This document shows, one piece after another, positions 9,009-17,150 of a stretch of 64,000 bases of DNA. The notes under the pieces were generated by a model that searched no databases, was not told the DNA's origin, and worked only from the letters and a program-made list of their open reading frames with translations. The stretch's first letter is position 1, and every line of letters begins with the position of its first letter. Source of the DNA: Gp6-AA40 sp035647075 (GTDB lineage Bacteria; Acidobacteriota; Vicinamibacteria; Vicinamibacterales; UBA2999); NCBI GenBank assembly GCA_035647075.1, contig DASROF010000112.1, forward strand, positions 1-64,000, given 5' to 3'. The position numbers were made by a program, and so were the translations under genes.

Positions 9009-10375
9009 TTGCTCCCGCGCGGACGGCAGCACTGCGAGGGCTACGCGCAGTGGCCGCGCACCGCCTGGACCTCCCCGCCGCGCTCGCGCAGGCCCGCACC
9101 CAACTCACGGACGAACGCGATCGCGCGCTTGCCTTCGAAATCATCACCGGGTCCCTCCGCTGGCAACGGAGCCTCGACCATGTGATCGGCCACTTCGCGA
9201 ACCGCCCAACCTCCCAGCTGGACCTGGAAGTCCTGCTGATTCTGCGGTTGAGCCTTTATCAGCTGCTTCACCTCGATCGCGTTCCGGCGTCGGCGGTCGT
9301 CGACGATGCGGTGGATCTGACCCGCGGCGCAAAGAAGCAGAGCGCCACCGGCTTCGTAAATGCGGTGCTGCGGTCGACTCTCCGGAATCGGCAGCGTCTG
9401 CCGCTTCCAGGACGACCCGACGACCCCGTCGAACGCGAACGCGCGCTGAGATACCTGGGTGTCACACACTCGCATCCCGACTGGCTCGCCGCGCGCTGGC
9501 TCGCGCGCTACGGCTTCCACGATGCGGAGCGGTGGGTCCGCTTCAACAACGAGACGCCGCCTCTCACGATCCGTGCGAATCGCCTGCGGGTGACACGCGA
9601 CCAGCTTGCCGCGTCCCTTGCTCGTGACGACGTTGCCACCGCGCCGACGCAGTTTGCGCCGGACGGTCTGATCGTTCGTTCCGGAAACCCACTTCGCCTG
9701 CTCGCTGAGAGTGCTGAAGGTGGACCGTACAAGAGCTTGTTCTTCGTCCAGGACGAGGCGTCGCAACTGGTCTCACACGTTGTCGATCCACAGCCCGGCG
9801 AGCGGGTGCTCGACCTCTGTGCGTCGCCTGGTGGGAAGACGACCGCCATGGCCGCGTCCATGGCCGGCAAGGGCGTCGTCATCGCCGCGGATGTGCGGCC
9901 ACGCCGAATCAGGACGCTCGCGCAGACGATCGAGACCAGCGGCGCCGGGAACGTCCGCGTGATGCAGGTTCCGCAGTCGGGGTCGCTCCCCTTCACGCCG
10001 GCGTTCGATCGCATCCTCGTTGATGCGCCCTGTTCAGGCCTCGGCACGATCAGGCGCGATCCCGACATCCGGTGGCGCCGCCAGGAGGGTGACCTGCCGG
10101 CACTCGCGGCGCGTCAACTGGAACTCCTGCGCCGTGCGGCGGACGTTCTCGCGCCTGGCGGTCGGCTCGTCTACGCGACCTGCTCCAGCGAGCCTGAGGA
10201 AAACGAAGCAGTCGTTGAGCTGTTTCTGGACGAGCAGCACGCATTCACGCTGCTCGATCTTCGCCGCTCTTCACCGATCCTCGACCCGCTCATCGACGAC
10301 CGCGGCATGATGCGCACCCTGCCATTCGCACACGGCCTGGAGGCGTTCTTTGCAGCAGCGCTCGTGCGGCGCTGA
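9005..10375 (+). CDS. rsmB: 16S rRNA (cytosine-967-C5)-methyltransferase
   Basis: A 456-residue protein with an N-terminal NusB-like RNA-binding domain (about 1-140; AFEIITGSLRWQRSLDHVI, LRLSLYQLLHL, VNAVLRS) and a C-terminal Rossmann methyltransferase. SAM-binding motif I is LDLCASPGGKTTAMA. The two catalytic cysteines sit in DAPCSGLGT and YATCSSEPEENE. It methylates C967 of 16S rRNA in E. coli; the same target is inferred here. It starts at a GTG that overlaps the fmt stop (GTGA). Confidence 0.95.
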   Translation: MIAPARTAALRGLRAVAAHRLDLPAALAQARTQLTDERDRALAFEIITGSLRWQRSLDHVIGHFANRPTSQLDLEVLLILRLSLYQLLHLDRVPASAVVDDAVDLTRGAKKQSATGFVNAVLRSTLRNRQRLPLPGRPDDPVERERALRYLGVTHSHPDWLAARWLARYGFHDAERWVRFNNETPPLTIRANRLRVTRDQLAASLARDDVATAPTQFAPDGLIVRSGNPLRLLAESAEGGPYKSLFFVQDEASQLVSHVVDPQPGERVLDLCASPGGKTTAMAASMAGKGVVIAADVRPRRIRTLAQTIETSGAGNVRVMQVPQSGSLPFTPAFDRILVDAPCSGLGTIRRDPDIRWRRQEGDLPALAARQLELLRRAADVLAPGGRLVYATCSSEPEENEAVVELFLDEQHAFTLLDLRRSSPILDPLIDDRGMMRTLPFAHGLEAFFAAALVRR

Positions 10376-10397
10376 CGGGCAGCCCACGGGTACGTGG

Positions 10398-10403
10398 TAC
10401 GAT
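10398..10403 (+). promoter_or_regulatory. -10 element upstream of the PASTA-domain gene
   Basis: TACGAT lies 10 nt before the ATG at 10414, in the only gap (38 bp) inside an otherwise overlapping gene run. It suggests an internal promoter that gives a very short leader. No Shine-Dalgarno is seen. Confidence 0.35.
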
Positions 10404-10413
10404 ACGAACGTCA

Positions 10414-11136
10414 ATGCGCCTCGGCACTCGCGTCTGGGGTATCGGAAAATTCCTCATCCTCGTCGGCGCCCTCGGCCTGACATTCCTCATTTTTTTCGGG
10501 CTCGCGATGCGGATCGCGCTCCGCGCGCGTGAGGTCGAAGTGCCGTCACTTGCCGGTAAGACCGTCAGCGATGCCACTCTGATCGCCGCGGCGATCGGCC
10601 TGGGTGTGCGAGTGGACGACAACCATCGCTCGGACGAGAAGATCGCCGCCGGCCGGATCATGCAGCAGGACCCGCCGGCGGGTGCGAGGGCACGTCGCCA
10701 ACGCACGGTTCGCGTCTGGGTCAGTTCCGGTGCACGGGTGATTGTTGTGCCGCCCCTCGTGGGGCAGACCGATCGCACGGCCCGCATCCGGCTCGAACAG
10801 GATGGCATCGAAGTGGCGTCGACTACCGAGGTTCGATCGCCGGACTATCCTGCCGACGCGGTGGTCGCCCAGGATCCCCCCGGACAATCACGGGCACCGC
10901 GCGTCTCGTTGCTCGTCAATCGCGGTGAAGAAGCCACGACATATGTCATGCCCGACGTGATCGGCACGGAAGCGGATCGTGCCGCCGCCCTGCTTCGCTC
11001 ACGCGGCTTTCGCGTTGCCATCGTCGGCTCACAGCCGTATCCGGGCGTTCCGGCGGGAACGGTCGTGAAACAAACGCCCGCCGGCGGCTTCCGCGTTGGC
11101 AGCAGCGATTCGATTTCCCTGGAGGTCAGCCGGTGA
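10414..11136 (+). CDS. membrane-anchored triple-PASTA-domain protein
   Basis: A 240-residue protein: a short cytoplasmic N-terminus, one membrane segment (about 13-32), then three PASTA repeats outside (about 41-106, 108-170 and 174-240). Each repeat opens with a V-P-x-L/V-x-G motif (VPSLAGKTVSDA, VPPLVGQTDRTA, MPDVIGTEADRA) and ends with the QDPP- or QTP-type turn. PASTA domains bind peptidoglycan fragments and usually belong to PknB-type kinases or PBPs. Here no kinase or transpeptidase domain is attached. It sits between rsmB and rpe and overlaps rpe by 4 bases. A role in cell-wall sensing is an inference from the domain. Confidence 0.9.
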   Translation: MRLGTRVWGIGKFLILVGALGLTFLIFFGLAMRIALRAREVEVPSLAGKTVSDATLIAAAIGLGVRVDDNHRSDEKIAAGRIMQQDPPAGARARRQRTVRVWVSSGARVIVVPPLVGQTDRTARIRLEQDGIEVASTTEVRSPDYPADAVVAQDPPGQSRAPRVSLLVNRGEEATTYVMPDVIGTEADRAAALLRSRGFRVAIVGSQPYPGVPAGTVVKQTPAGGFRVGSSDSISLEVSR

Positions 11137-11831
11137 CGACGTCTCAGCCGACCGTGTGGATCGCACCGTCGATTCTATCCGCCGACTTTGCCGCCCTCGG
11201 CCGTGACATCGCTGCGGTCGAACGAGGTGGCGCCGATCTGATCCATGTTGACGTGATGGACGGGCACTTTGTCCCCAACATCACGATCGGCCCCCCGGTG
11301 GTTCGGGCGATCAAGCGCATCGCCACGCGGCCGCTCGACGTGCATCTGATGATCGAGGATCCCGATCGCTATATTCGAGATTTCGCCGACGCGGGGGCCA
11401 GCATGATCTCGGTCCATGTCGAGGTTCTTCCACACCTGCACCGCACGATCGGTTTCATCAAGGGGCTTGGCCTCAAGGCTGGCGCGGTCATCAATCCATC
11501 GACTCCGATCACCGCAGTGGCAGACGTCGCGAGAGATCTCGACGTTGTACTCGTGATGTCGGTGAATCCCGGTTTCGGGGGGCAGTCGTTCATCCCGCAC
11601 AGCCTCGATAAGGTTCGCCGCCTGAAGACGCTGTTGATCGAAGCGGGATCCGCCGCGCACATCGAAATCGACGGCGGCGTGGACAGCTCCAACGTCGCCG
11701 ATATCGTCGCTGCCGGCGCGACAATCCTCGTCGCAGGTAATGCGATCTTCGGCGCGTCGGATCCGGAGGCGGCGACGCGGAGCCTCCGTGCATCCGCGAA
11801 CAATGCGGCCGGTGGCGGCACGCGGGTGTGA
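11133..11831 (+). CDS. rpe: ribulose-phosphate 3-epimerase
   Basis: Interconverts ribulose 5-phosphate and xylulose 5-phosphate in the pentose phosphate pathway. It is a TIM-barrel protein of 232 residues with the signatures IAPSILSADFAALG (N-terminus), HVDVMDGHFVPNITIGP (metal-ligand His and the first catalytic Asp), VMSVNPGFGGQSFI (flexible phosphate loop) and EIDGGVDSSN (second catalytic Asp). It is in the same transcription unit as the PASTA protein upstream and the thioesterase downstream, which it overlaps by 4 bases. Confidence 0.97.
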   Translation: MTTSQPTVWIAPSILSADFAALGRDIAAVERGGADLIHVDVMDGHFVPNITIGPPVVRAIKRIATRPLDVHLMIEDPDRYIRDFADAGASMISVHVEVLPHLHRTIGFIKGLGLKAGAVINPSTPITAVADVARDLDVVLVMSVNPGFGGQSFIPHSLDKVRRLKTLLIEAGSAAHIEIDGGVDSSNVADIVAAGATILVAGNAIFGASDPEAATRSLRASANNAAGGGTRV

Positions 11832-12244
11832 CGGCGTCTGCGGTCCGTAGCTCCCGCATCCGCGTGCGCTATGCGGAAACGGACCAGATGGGCGTGGTTT
11901 ATTACGCGAACTATCTCGTGTGGTTCGAGGTCGGGAGAAGCGATTGGCTGCGCGAGTCCGGCTGGACCTACCGGACGATGGAAGAAGGCGGCGTCTCCCT
12001 TCCGGTGATCGAGGCGCACACCGAGTACCGCCGCGCCGCCCGCTACGACGATGAGCTTGAGATTCGCACTGGGGCAACGCTGATGTCGCCGGTTCGAGTG
12101 CGGTTTGACTACGAGATCTGGCGGACCGGCGAGGATGCGCCCCTGGCCACCGGGCATACCATCCACGCGGCGATGGACCGACGGGGCCGTCCCTGCCGCC
12201 TCCCTCCGGCCGTGAGGGAGCTGCTGTCGTCTATGTCAGAATAG
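11828..12244 (+). CDS. acyl-CoA thioesterase, YbgC/4-hydroxybenzoyl-CoA thioesterase family
   Basis: A 138-residue single hot-dog-fold protein with the family active-site segment RYAETDQMGVVYYANYLVWF, which contains the catalytic Asp. It probably hydrolyses short- or medium-chain acyl-CoA; in proteobacteria YbgC is linked to the Tol-Pal system and phospholipid metabolism, but no Tol gene is present here. It starts at a GTG that overlaps the rpe stop. BamD follows after a 33-bp gap. Confidence 0.88.
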   Translation: MTASAVRSSRIRVRYAETDQMGVVYYANYLVWFEVGRSDWLRESGWTYRTMEEGGVSLPVIEAHTEYRRAARYDDELEIRTGATLMSPVRVRFDYEIWRTGEDAPLATGHTIHAAMDRRGRPCRLPPAVRELLSSMSE

Positions 12245-12277
12245 AGGTTTCATCCTGGTACTGACCTTCATCTCTGA

Positions 12278-13060
12278 ATGATTCGACATTTCGTTCGGCT
12301 CGGCGCGCTCACCGGCGCGCTCCTGGTGGTGGCGTCATGCGCCTCCAAGGACGTGATCCCGCAAAACGTCGCGAACCCCGACCGGTTCCTGTTCGATCGC
12401 GGCGAAGCATCGCTCAAGAAAGGGAAGTGGATCGAAGCTCGCGAGTACTTCAAGCAAGTCTTCGATAACTATCCGCAGAGCCCCCTGCGCCCGGAAGCCA
12501 AGCTCGGCATCGCCGACACCTACCTCGGAGAGAAGTCCTCCGAGTCGCTGGTACTGGCCGACAGCGAGTATCGGGAGTTCCTCACCTACTACCCCCGTCA
12601 TGCGCGTGCCGATTATGCGCAGTACAAGCTGGCCATGACGTACTTCCAGCAGATGAAGGGCCCGGCGCGCGACCAGACGGCGACGCGCGAGGCGCTGACG
12701 GAGTTCCAGGCCTTCTTCGATCGTTTTCCCGACAGCCCGCTGACGCCCGACGTGCGGAAGAACTGGCGCATCGCCCGCGACCGGCTGAGCGACAGCGAGC
12801 TGGCGGTCGCGCAGACCTACCTGCGCATCGGCGTCCTGCGCGGAGCCGGGGCTCGGCTGCAGGGCATCCTCAAAGACGACCCGAACTTCACCAACCGCGA
12901 TGCGGTGTATTTCGAACTGGCGGAGCTTTACCTCAGAACCGATAACAAGACAGGAAAAGCACAAGCGCTTCCCTATTTCCAGCGCATCGTTGACGAGTTC
13001 ACAACGAGCGAGTACCTGGAGCGGGCCCAGAAGCGGCTGAAAGAGCTGAACGTCAAGTAG
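12278..13060 (+). CDS. bamD: outer-membrane assembly lipoprotein BamD
   Basis: A 260-residue lipoprotein with signal peptide and lipobox LLVVASC (Cys21), followed by TPR-like repeats: RGEASLKKGKWIEAREYFKQ, NYPQSPLRPEAKLGIADTYL, YPRHARADYAQYKLAMTYF and later pairs. This is the BamD/YfiO architecture, and length and repeat number match. BamD is the essential partner of BamA in beta-barrel insertion, acting at the periplasmic face of the outer membrane. bamA is not in the window. The identification rests on fold and the FPDSP/YPRH repeat pattern, and a related TPR lipoprotein is a minor alternative. Confidence 0.88.
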   Translation: MIRHFVRLGALTGALLVVASCASKDVIPQNVANPDRFLFDRGEASLKKGKWIEAREYFKQVFDNYPQSPLRPEAKLGIADTYLGEKSSESLVLADSEYREFLTYYPRHARADYAQYKLAMTYFQQMKGPARDQTATREALTEFQAFFDRFPDSPLTPDVRKNWRIARDRLSDSELAVAQTYLRIGVLRGAGARLQGILKDDPNFTNRDAVYFELAELYLRTDNKTGKAQALPYFQRIVDEFTTSEYLERAQKRLKELNVK

Positions 13061-13078
13061 TTATCGCGGAGAGGGGTA

Positions 13079-13843
13079 ATGACCAGACTGTCGGTGTTCC
13101 TGGGTACGGGCGCATGCGTGCTCGCAACCGCACTTCCTGTCTTTGCACAACGCGGACCCGCCCCGGCTCCGCAAACCCTGCCGGCGGACGTGATGTCGCT
13201 GGCCTGCGCGCCGGCCCTTGCCTATGAGGCGCCCGCGGTCGCGTTGCGTATCAGCGGTGGCCAGGAATCGGTACAGCGCCAGATCCACGCACCGGGCGAC
13301 CTGGTCACGATCAACGCGGGCACCCGGGATGGCATCACGGTCGGGCAGGAGTTCTATACCCGACGCGTAATGAAGAGCGGCGACGGCGGTCTCAGCCACA
13401 CCAATCCCGGGACGATTCGTACGAGCGGCTGGATCCGCGTATGGGCCGTGGACGAGGACATGTCGCTCGCGACAATCACGCATGCCTGCGAGACCGTGGA
13501 TCCGGGCGATTACCTCGAGCCATTCGTCGCGCCGACCGTGCCTCTGCCGTCGGAGCAGACCGGGCCTCCTGAACGGGGCAACTACGGTCTCGTGCTCTCC
13601 GGTCAGGACCGTCGGACCGAGTTCGGCCGCGGCGACTATCTCCTGATCAACCGCGGCAGCAGCCAGGGCGTCGCTCCGGGCGCCCGCTTCGTCGTCTATC
13701 ACGACAAGAAGTCGCCGGGAAATTTCCTGTTCCAGATTGCCGAGGCCGTGGCCGTGGACGTCAAACCTGACACGTCGACCCTGCACGTCCTGAGCGCGAT
13801 TGATGCGATCGCGACAGGCGACTACGTCGGCATGCGGAAGTAA
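13079..13843 (+). CDS. exported protein of unknown function downstream of BamD
   Basis: A 254-residue protein with a Shine-Dalgarno (GGAGAGG) 4 nt before the ATG and a signal peptide cut near residue 23 (ALPVFA-Q). The mature part contains two similar beta-rich segments: GDLVTINAGTRDGITVGQEFYTR (about 80-102) and GDYLLINRGSSQGVAPGARFVVY (about 183-205). Each has a G-D-x-V/L-x-I-N-x-G core followed by G-V/I-x-x-G. This internal repeat resembles the short beta-barrel segment seen at the C-terminus of some FlgT- and LysM-associated proteins. I do not recognise the family. Its position 18 bp after bamD suggests an envelope role. Confidence 0.75.
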   Translation: MTRLSVFLGTGACVLATALPVFAQRGPAPAPQTLPADVMSLACAPALAYEAPAVALRISGGQESVQRQIHAPGDLVTINAGTRDGITVGQEFYTRRVMKSGDGGLSHTNPGTIRTSGWIRVWAVDEDMSLATITHACETVDPGDYLEPFVAPTVPLPSEQTGPPERGNYGLVLSGQDRRTEFGRGDYLLINRGSSQGVAPGARFVVYHDKKSPGNFLFQIAEAVAVDVKPDTSTLHVLSAIDAIATGDYVGMRK

Positions 13844-13875
13844 CCGGTCAGTTCACGCTTCCCGGTTCTCTGTGC

Positions 13876-14523
13876 CTAGTTCGTGTTCGTAGTTCGTGTT
13901 CTGGGTTCGACGTGCGTGGTTCGACGCTCGGCTTCGCGACGTTCGCGGATGATGTTCACGTCGGTCACTCGCGCGTTGACCAGACGCTGGAACCGGCGGT
14001 AATAGTCGACAGCGGAGACGATCGCCGCTGCCATCACGACCCACAGCGCCGCGTACCCGACCGGCGCCAGTGCGGGAATCGGACCCCATCCGACGATCAG
14101 CAGCAGGATAGCGGTCACCTGCGATCCCATCTTGATCTTGCCGAGCGGCGACGCCGGTATCGTGATCCCGCGCGAGTACGCCAGACTGCGCAGCGCGGTG
14201 ATCGCGAACTCCCGTCCGATGATGATCGCGACCATCCATGCCGGCGCCAGGTTCAATTGGACGAGCGAGATGAACGCCGCCGACGTCAGCAGCTTGTCGG
14301 CAATCGGATCGAGGATCTGGCCGAGCCATGTGACCTGGCGGCGTCTGCGGGCCAGATAACCGTCGAGCCAGTCGGTGAGCGACGCGATGCCGAAAATCGC
14401 GGCTGCGACAAACTCCTTCGGCACGCCGGCGATCCGGCTGCCTTCGAATTCCGTCAGCAACACGACGACCAGCAGCGGAACGAGCACCATCCGCGCGATG
14501 GTCAGACTGTTCGGTAAGTTCAT
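13876..14523 (-). CDS. pgsA: CDP-diacylglycerol-glycerol-3-phosphate 3-phosphatidyltransferase
   Basis: Integral membrane enzyme for phosphatidylglycerophosphate synthesis, 215 residues. The CDP-alcohol phosphotransferase motif D-G-x2-A-R-x8-G-x3-D-x3-D is complete (DGYLARRRRQVTWLGQILDP), and the N-terminus NLPNSLTIARMVLVPLLVV is typical of the family. About four or five membrane helices follow. The last 20 or so residues (Thr/Arg-rich) are encoded by the degenerate short tandem repeat at 13878-13930 and are unlikely to be part of the conserved protein. It is transcribed divergently from the nucleotidyltransferase gene through a shared symmetric promoter. Confidence 0.93.
   Translation of the reverse strand: MNLPNSLTIARMVLVPLLVVVLLTEFEGSRIAGVPKEFVAAAIFGIASLTDWLDGYLARRRRQVTWLGQILDPIADKLLTSAAFISLVQLNLAPAWMVAIIIGREFAITALRSLAYSRGITIPASPLGKIKMGSQVTAILLLIVGWGPIPALAPVGYAALWVVMAAAIVSAVDYYRRFQRLVNARVTDVNIIRERREAERRTTHVEPRTRTTNTN
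13878..13930. repeat. degenerate 13-14 bp tandem repeat at the 3' end of pgsA
   Basis: Four imperfect copies run in tandem: AGTTCGTGTTCGT (13878-13890), AGTTCGTGTTCTG (13891-13903), GGTTCGACGTGCGT (13904-13917) and GGTTCGACGCTCG (13918-13930). The array supplies the last codons of pgsA and abuts its stop codon. The copies share an (A/G)GTTCG core. Confidence 0.7.
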
Positions 14524-14541
14524 GATTCCGGGGACGTTGTG

Positions 14542-14556
14542 ATTTTACAGTAAAAT
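14542..14556. promoter_or_regulatory. symmetric bidirectional -10 element between pgsA and the nucleotidyltransferase gene
   Basis: The 15-bp palindrome ATTTTACAGTAAAAT reads TAAAAT on both strands. On the plus strand it ends 11 nt before the ATG at 14568, and on the minus strand 18 nt before the pgsA ATG at 14523. Both genes would have very short leaders, and neither start has a Shine-Dalgarno. Confidence 0.55.
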
Positions 14557-14567
14557 CGAGGTTTGTC

Positions 14568-15626
14568 ATGAAGGCGATCCTTCTCGCCGGAGGGAAGGGC
14601 ACGCGATTGCGTCCCCTCACCATCCACACGCCGAAACCAATCGTTCCGATCTTCAGTCGGCCGTTTCTGCACTATCAGATCGATCTGCTGAAGCAGGTGC
14701 CGGAGATTGACGAGGTCATCCTCAGCCTGAACTATCAGCCGCGCCGCATTGAAGAAATCTTCGGCGACGGTTCGGACGCAGGCATTTCGATCCGGTATGT
14801 CGTCGAACCGGCGCCTCTTGGGACCGCCGGCGCGGTTCGGTATGCCGGCGACAACCTCACCGAGTCCGTGGTCGTCTTCAATGGTGACGTGCTGACCCAG
14901 ATCGACCTCGGCGCAGTACTTCAGCTGCATCGTGAGCGTCAGGCCAAGGCGACTATCGTACTGACGCCGGTCGAGAACCCAACCGCGTATGGGCTGGTGG
15001 AAACCGACGCCACCGGCAACGTCACGCGGTTCCTCGAGAAGCCGAACCCCGACGAGATCACGACCAACAACATCAATGCCGGGATCTACGTGCTCGAGCC
15101 CGACACCTTCGACCGGATTCCGAAGGACGTGTCCTGGTCGATCGAGCGGAGCTACTTTCCATCGCTCATCGAGCGCGGCGAGACATTTGTCGCCTACGTG
15201 TACGACGGGTACTGGATCGATATCGGCACCCCGGACAAATACACTCAGGTGCATCGCGACATCATGGACGGTAAATACGCCGCGACTCCATTCCGGGGGC
15301 TGCCACGCGGGCACGCGGCCGTCGCGGCGGACGCCCGGGTCGAGCCAGGGGCAACGATTGACGGTCCGTGCTTCATCGACGAAGGCGTGACGATCAAGGC
15401 AGGCGCGCGTGTCGGCCCGTACTCTGTCATCGGCCGGCAGTCGCAGGTGGACGAGAATGCAATCGTCGAAGGCGCGATCATCTGGCCGAACTGCCGGATC
15501 AGTCGTGATGCCGTGATTCGCAATGCGATCGTCGGTCGCAACTGCCATGTCGGGCGCAACGTCACGCTCGACCATGGCGCCGTCCTCGGCGACAAAACGA
15601 CGTTGACCGATTTCACACGGGCATGA
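14568..15626 (+). CDS. sugar-1-phosphate nucleotidyltransferase (mannose-1-phosphate guanylyltransferase-like)
   Basis: A 352-residue enzyme that joins a sugar 1-phosphate to NTP. The N-terminal signature LAGGKGTRLRPLTIHTPKP holds the nucleotide-binding loop and catalytic Arg, and the metal-binding VVFNGDVLT segment follows near residue 105. The C-terminal quarter (about 245-345) is a left-handed beta-helix of hexapeptide repeats (PGATIDGPCFI, AGARVGPYSVI, ENAIVEGAII, RNAIVGRNCHV). The pairing with a phosphomannomutase, whose start overlaps this gene by 4 bases, favours GDP-mannose synthesis. Glucose-1-phosphate thymidylyl- or uridylyl-transferase remains possible. Confidence 0.88.
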   Translation: MKAILLAGGKGTRLRPLTIHTPKPIVPIFSRPFLHYQIDLLKQVPEIDEVILSLNYQPRRIEEIFGDGSDAGISIRYVVEPAPLGTAGAVRYAGDNLTESVVVFNGDVLTQIDLGAVLQLHRERQAKATIVLTPVENPTAYGLVETDATGNVTRFLEKPNPDEITTNNINAGIYVLEPDTFDRIPKDVSWSIERSYFPSLIERGETFVAYVYDGYWIDIGTPDKYTQVHRDIMDGKYAATPFRGLPRGHAAVAADARVEPGATIDGPCFIDEGVTIKAGARVGPYSVIGRQSQVDENAIVEGAIIWPNCRISRDAVIRNAIVGRNCHVGRNVTLDHGAVLGDKTTLTDFTRA

Positions 15627-16978
15627 ACATCAATCCGGATATCTTCAAGGCGTACGACATCCGCGGCCTCTACCCTGCTGAACTCAACGAAGAAATCGCG
15701 CGCCAGATCGGGCGTGGATTTGCCGCCTATCTCCAGCCGAAGGCCATCGCGGTCTCTCGCGACATGCGGGTCTCGTCGCCGGCGATTGCTGCCGCGTTTA
15801 TCGACGGCGTCCTGATGCAGGGCGTTGACGTGATCGACTACGGGATGCTCGGCACTGACCAGTTGTACTTCGCCGTCGTCGAGGATGGGCTGGACGGTGG
15901 CGCGCAGATTACCGCCTCCCACAACCCCGGCAGATACAACGGCATCAAGATGGTCCGGAGTGGAGCGCTCCCGCTCAGCGGTGACGCAGGCATCGGCGAC
16001 ATCCGTGACATGCTCGCGGGCGCGCGGCTTCCGGCGCCCGCAGCGAAGCCGGGATCGCTCACGAAACGCGAGGTGCTCCCCCGCTACGTGGAAAAGGTGC
16101 TCTCGTTCATCGACACCACGTCGATCAAGCCGTTCAACGTCGTTCTGGACGCGGGAAGCGGCATGGCCGGTCTCGTGGCGCCGCGACTCTTCGAGCGCCT
16201 GCCGTGCAAGGTCACCGCGCTCTGTTTCACCATCGACGGCACCTTCCCCACCCACGAAGCCAACCCGCTGCTCGAAGAAAACCGGCGCGACATCACCGAG
16301 GAAGTCGTCCGGCAGAAGGCGGACATCGGTATTGCATGGGATGGAGACGCCGACCGCTGCTTCTTCATTGACGGGAGCGGGGAATTCATTTCCGGCGATT
16401 TCGTCACTGCGCTCCTGGCCGAGGCGTTCCTGCTGAAGAACCCCGGCGCGACAGTAATCTACGATCTTCGCGCGAGTCATGCCGTCCGTGACACCGCGGC
16501 GCGCCATGGCGGCAAAGCCTTGATGAACCGCGTCGGGCACGCGTTTATCAAACAACGGATGCGCCAGGAGGACGGCATCTTCGCGGGCGAGGTGACCGGC
16601 CACTACTACTTCCGCGATTTCTACTACGCGGACAACGGCTTCATCCCGGCCCTCCTGATTCTCGAACTGATGTCGAAAAAGAATCAGTCGCTGCGCGACT
16701 TGCTCGCGCCGTATCGCGAGCGCTACTTCATCTCAGGAGAGATCAACACGAAACTCGGCAGCATGAGCGAGGTGCCGGAAAAGCTCGCGGCGATCGAAGC
16801 CCGCTACAAGGACGCCGAGATCGCGCTGATGGACGGCGTGTCAGTAGACTACCCAGACTGGCACTTCAACGTGCGGGCGTCGAATACGGAGCCGTTGCTC
16901 CGGCTGAATCTCGAGGCGGCAACGCCGGAAATGATGGAGAAACGCCGCGACGAAGTGCTGCAGGTGATTCGCGGGTAA
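15623..16978 (+). CDS. phosphomannomutase/phosphoglucomutase
   Basis: Alpha-D-phosphohexomutase of 451 residues. The four active-site loops are all visible: phosphoserine loop TASHNPGRYNGIKMV, metal loop WDGDADRCFFIDG, sugar loop GEVTGHYYFRDFYYADNGF and phosphate loop RASNTEPLLRLNLEA. It interconverts mannose (or glucose) 6- and 1-phosphate and so supplies the substrate of the nucleotidyltransferase upstream. Together they feed cell-surface polysaccharide or glycosylation pathways, though no glycosyltransferase is present nearby. Its TAA stop overlaps a likely -10 element for tRNA-Gly. Confidence 0.95.
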   Translation: MNINPDIFKAYDIRGLYPAELNEEIARQIGRGFAAYLQPKAIAVSRDMRVSSPAIAAAFIDGVLMQGVDVIDYGMLGTDQLYFAVVEDGLDGGAQITASHNPGRYNGIKMVRSGALPLSGDAGIGDIRDMLAGARLPAPAAKPGSLTKREVLPRYVEKVLSFIDTTSIKPFNVVLDAGSGMAGLVAPRLFERLPCKVTALCFTIDGTFPTHEANPLLEENRRDITEEVVRQKADIGIAWDGDADRCFFIDGSGEFISGDFVTALLAEAFLLKNPGATVIYDLRASHAVRDTAARHGGKALMNRVGHAFIKQRMRQEDGIFAGEVTGHYYFRDFYYADNGFIPALLILELMSKKNQSLRDLLAPYRERYFISGEINTKLGSMSEVPEKLAAIEARYKDAEIALMDGVSVDYPDWHFNVRASNTEPLLRLNLEAATPEMMEKRRDEVLQVIRG

Positions 16979-16981
16979 AAT
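16976..16981 (+). promoter_or_regulatory. probable -10 element of the tRNA-Gly gene
   Basis: TAAAAT overlaps the stop codon of the mutase gene and lies 17 nt before the mature tRNA 5' end. No clear -35 is visible, so co-transcription with the mutase gene is also possible. Confidence 0.3.
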
Positions 16982-16998
16982 ACCCTCACCTACCGGAC

Positions 16999-17073
16999 GC
17001 GGGAGTAGTTCAGCGGTAGAACGCGAGCTTCCCAAGCTCGATGTCGCGGGTTCGATCCCCGTCTCCCGCTCCA
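16999..17073 (+). tRNA. tRNA-Gly (CCC anticodon)
   Basis: A full cloverleaf of 75 nt including an encoded CCA end. The acceptor stem is GCGGGAG/CTCCCGC, the D stem GTTC/GAAC around AGCGGTA, and the anticodon stem CGAGC/GCTCG with loop TTCCCAA (anticodon CCC). The T stem GCGGG/CCCGT encloses the loop TTCGATC. All stems pair, with one G-U in the T stem. Confidence 0.97.
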
Positions 17074-17150
17074 ATCTTCGCTCACGTCCCGACGTTCTAC
17101 CGCCGTCTTGTAGATTCCGTAATGCAGGACGATGTCGAGATTGGCGCGAG

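Noticed and set aside
13853..14629. 258-codon frame overlapping pgsA in another phase on the same strand
   Set aside because: Arg/Asp/His-rich without membrane segments; the PgsA motif is in the other frame.
15245..16603. 452-codon open frame antisense to the phosphomannomutase gene
   Set aside because: All four mutase motifs are on the plus strand; the antisense product is low-complexity Arg/Asp/Val text.
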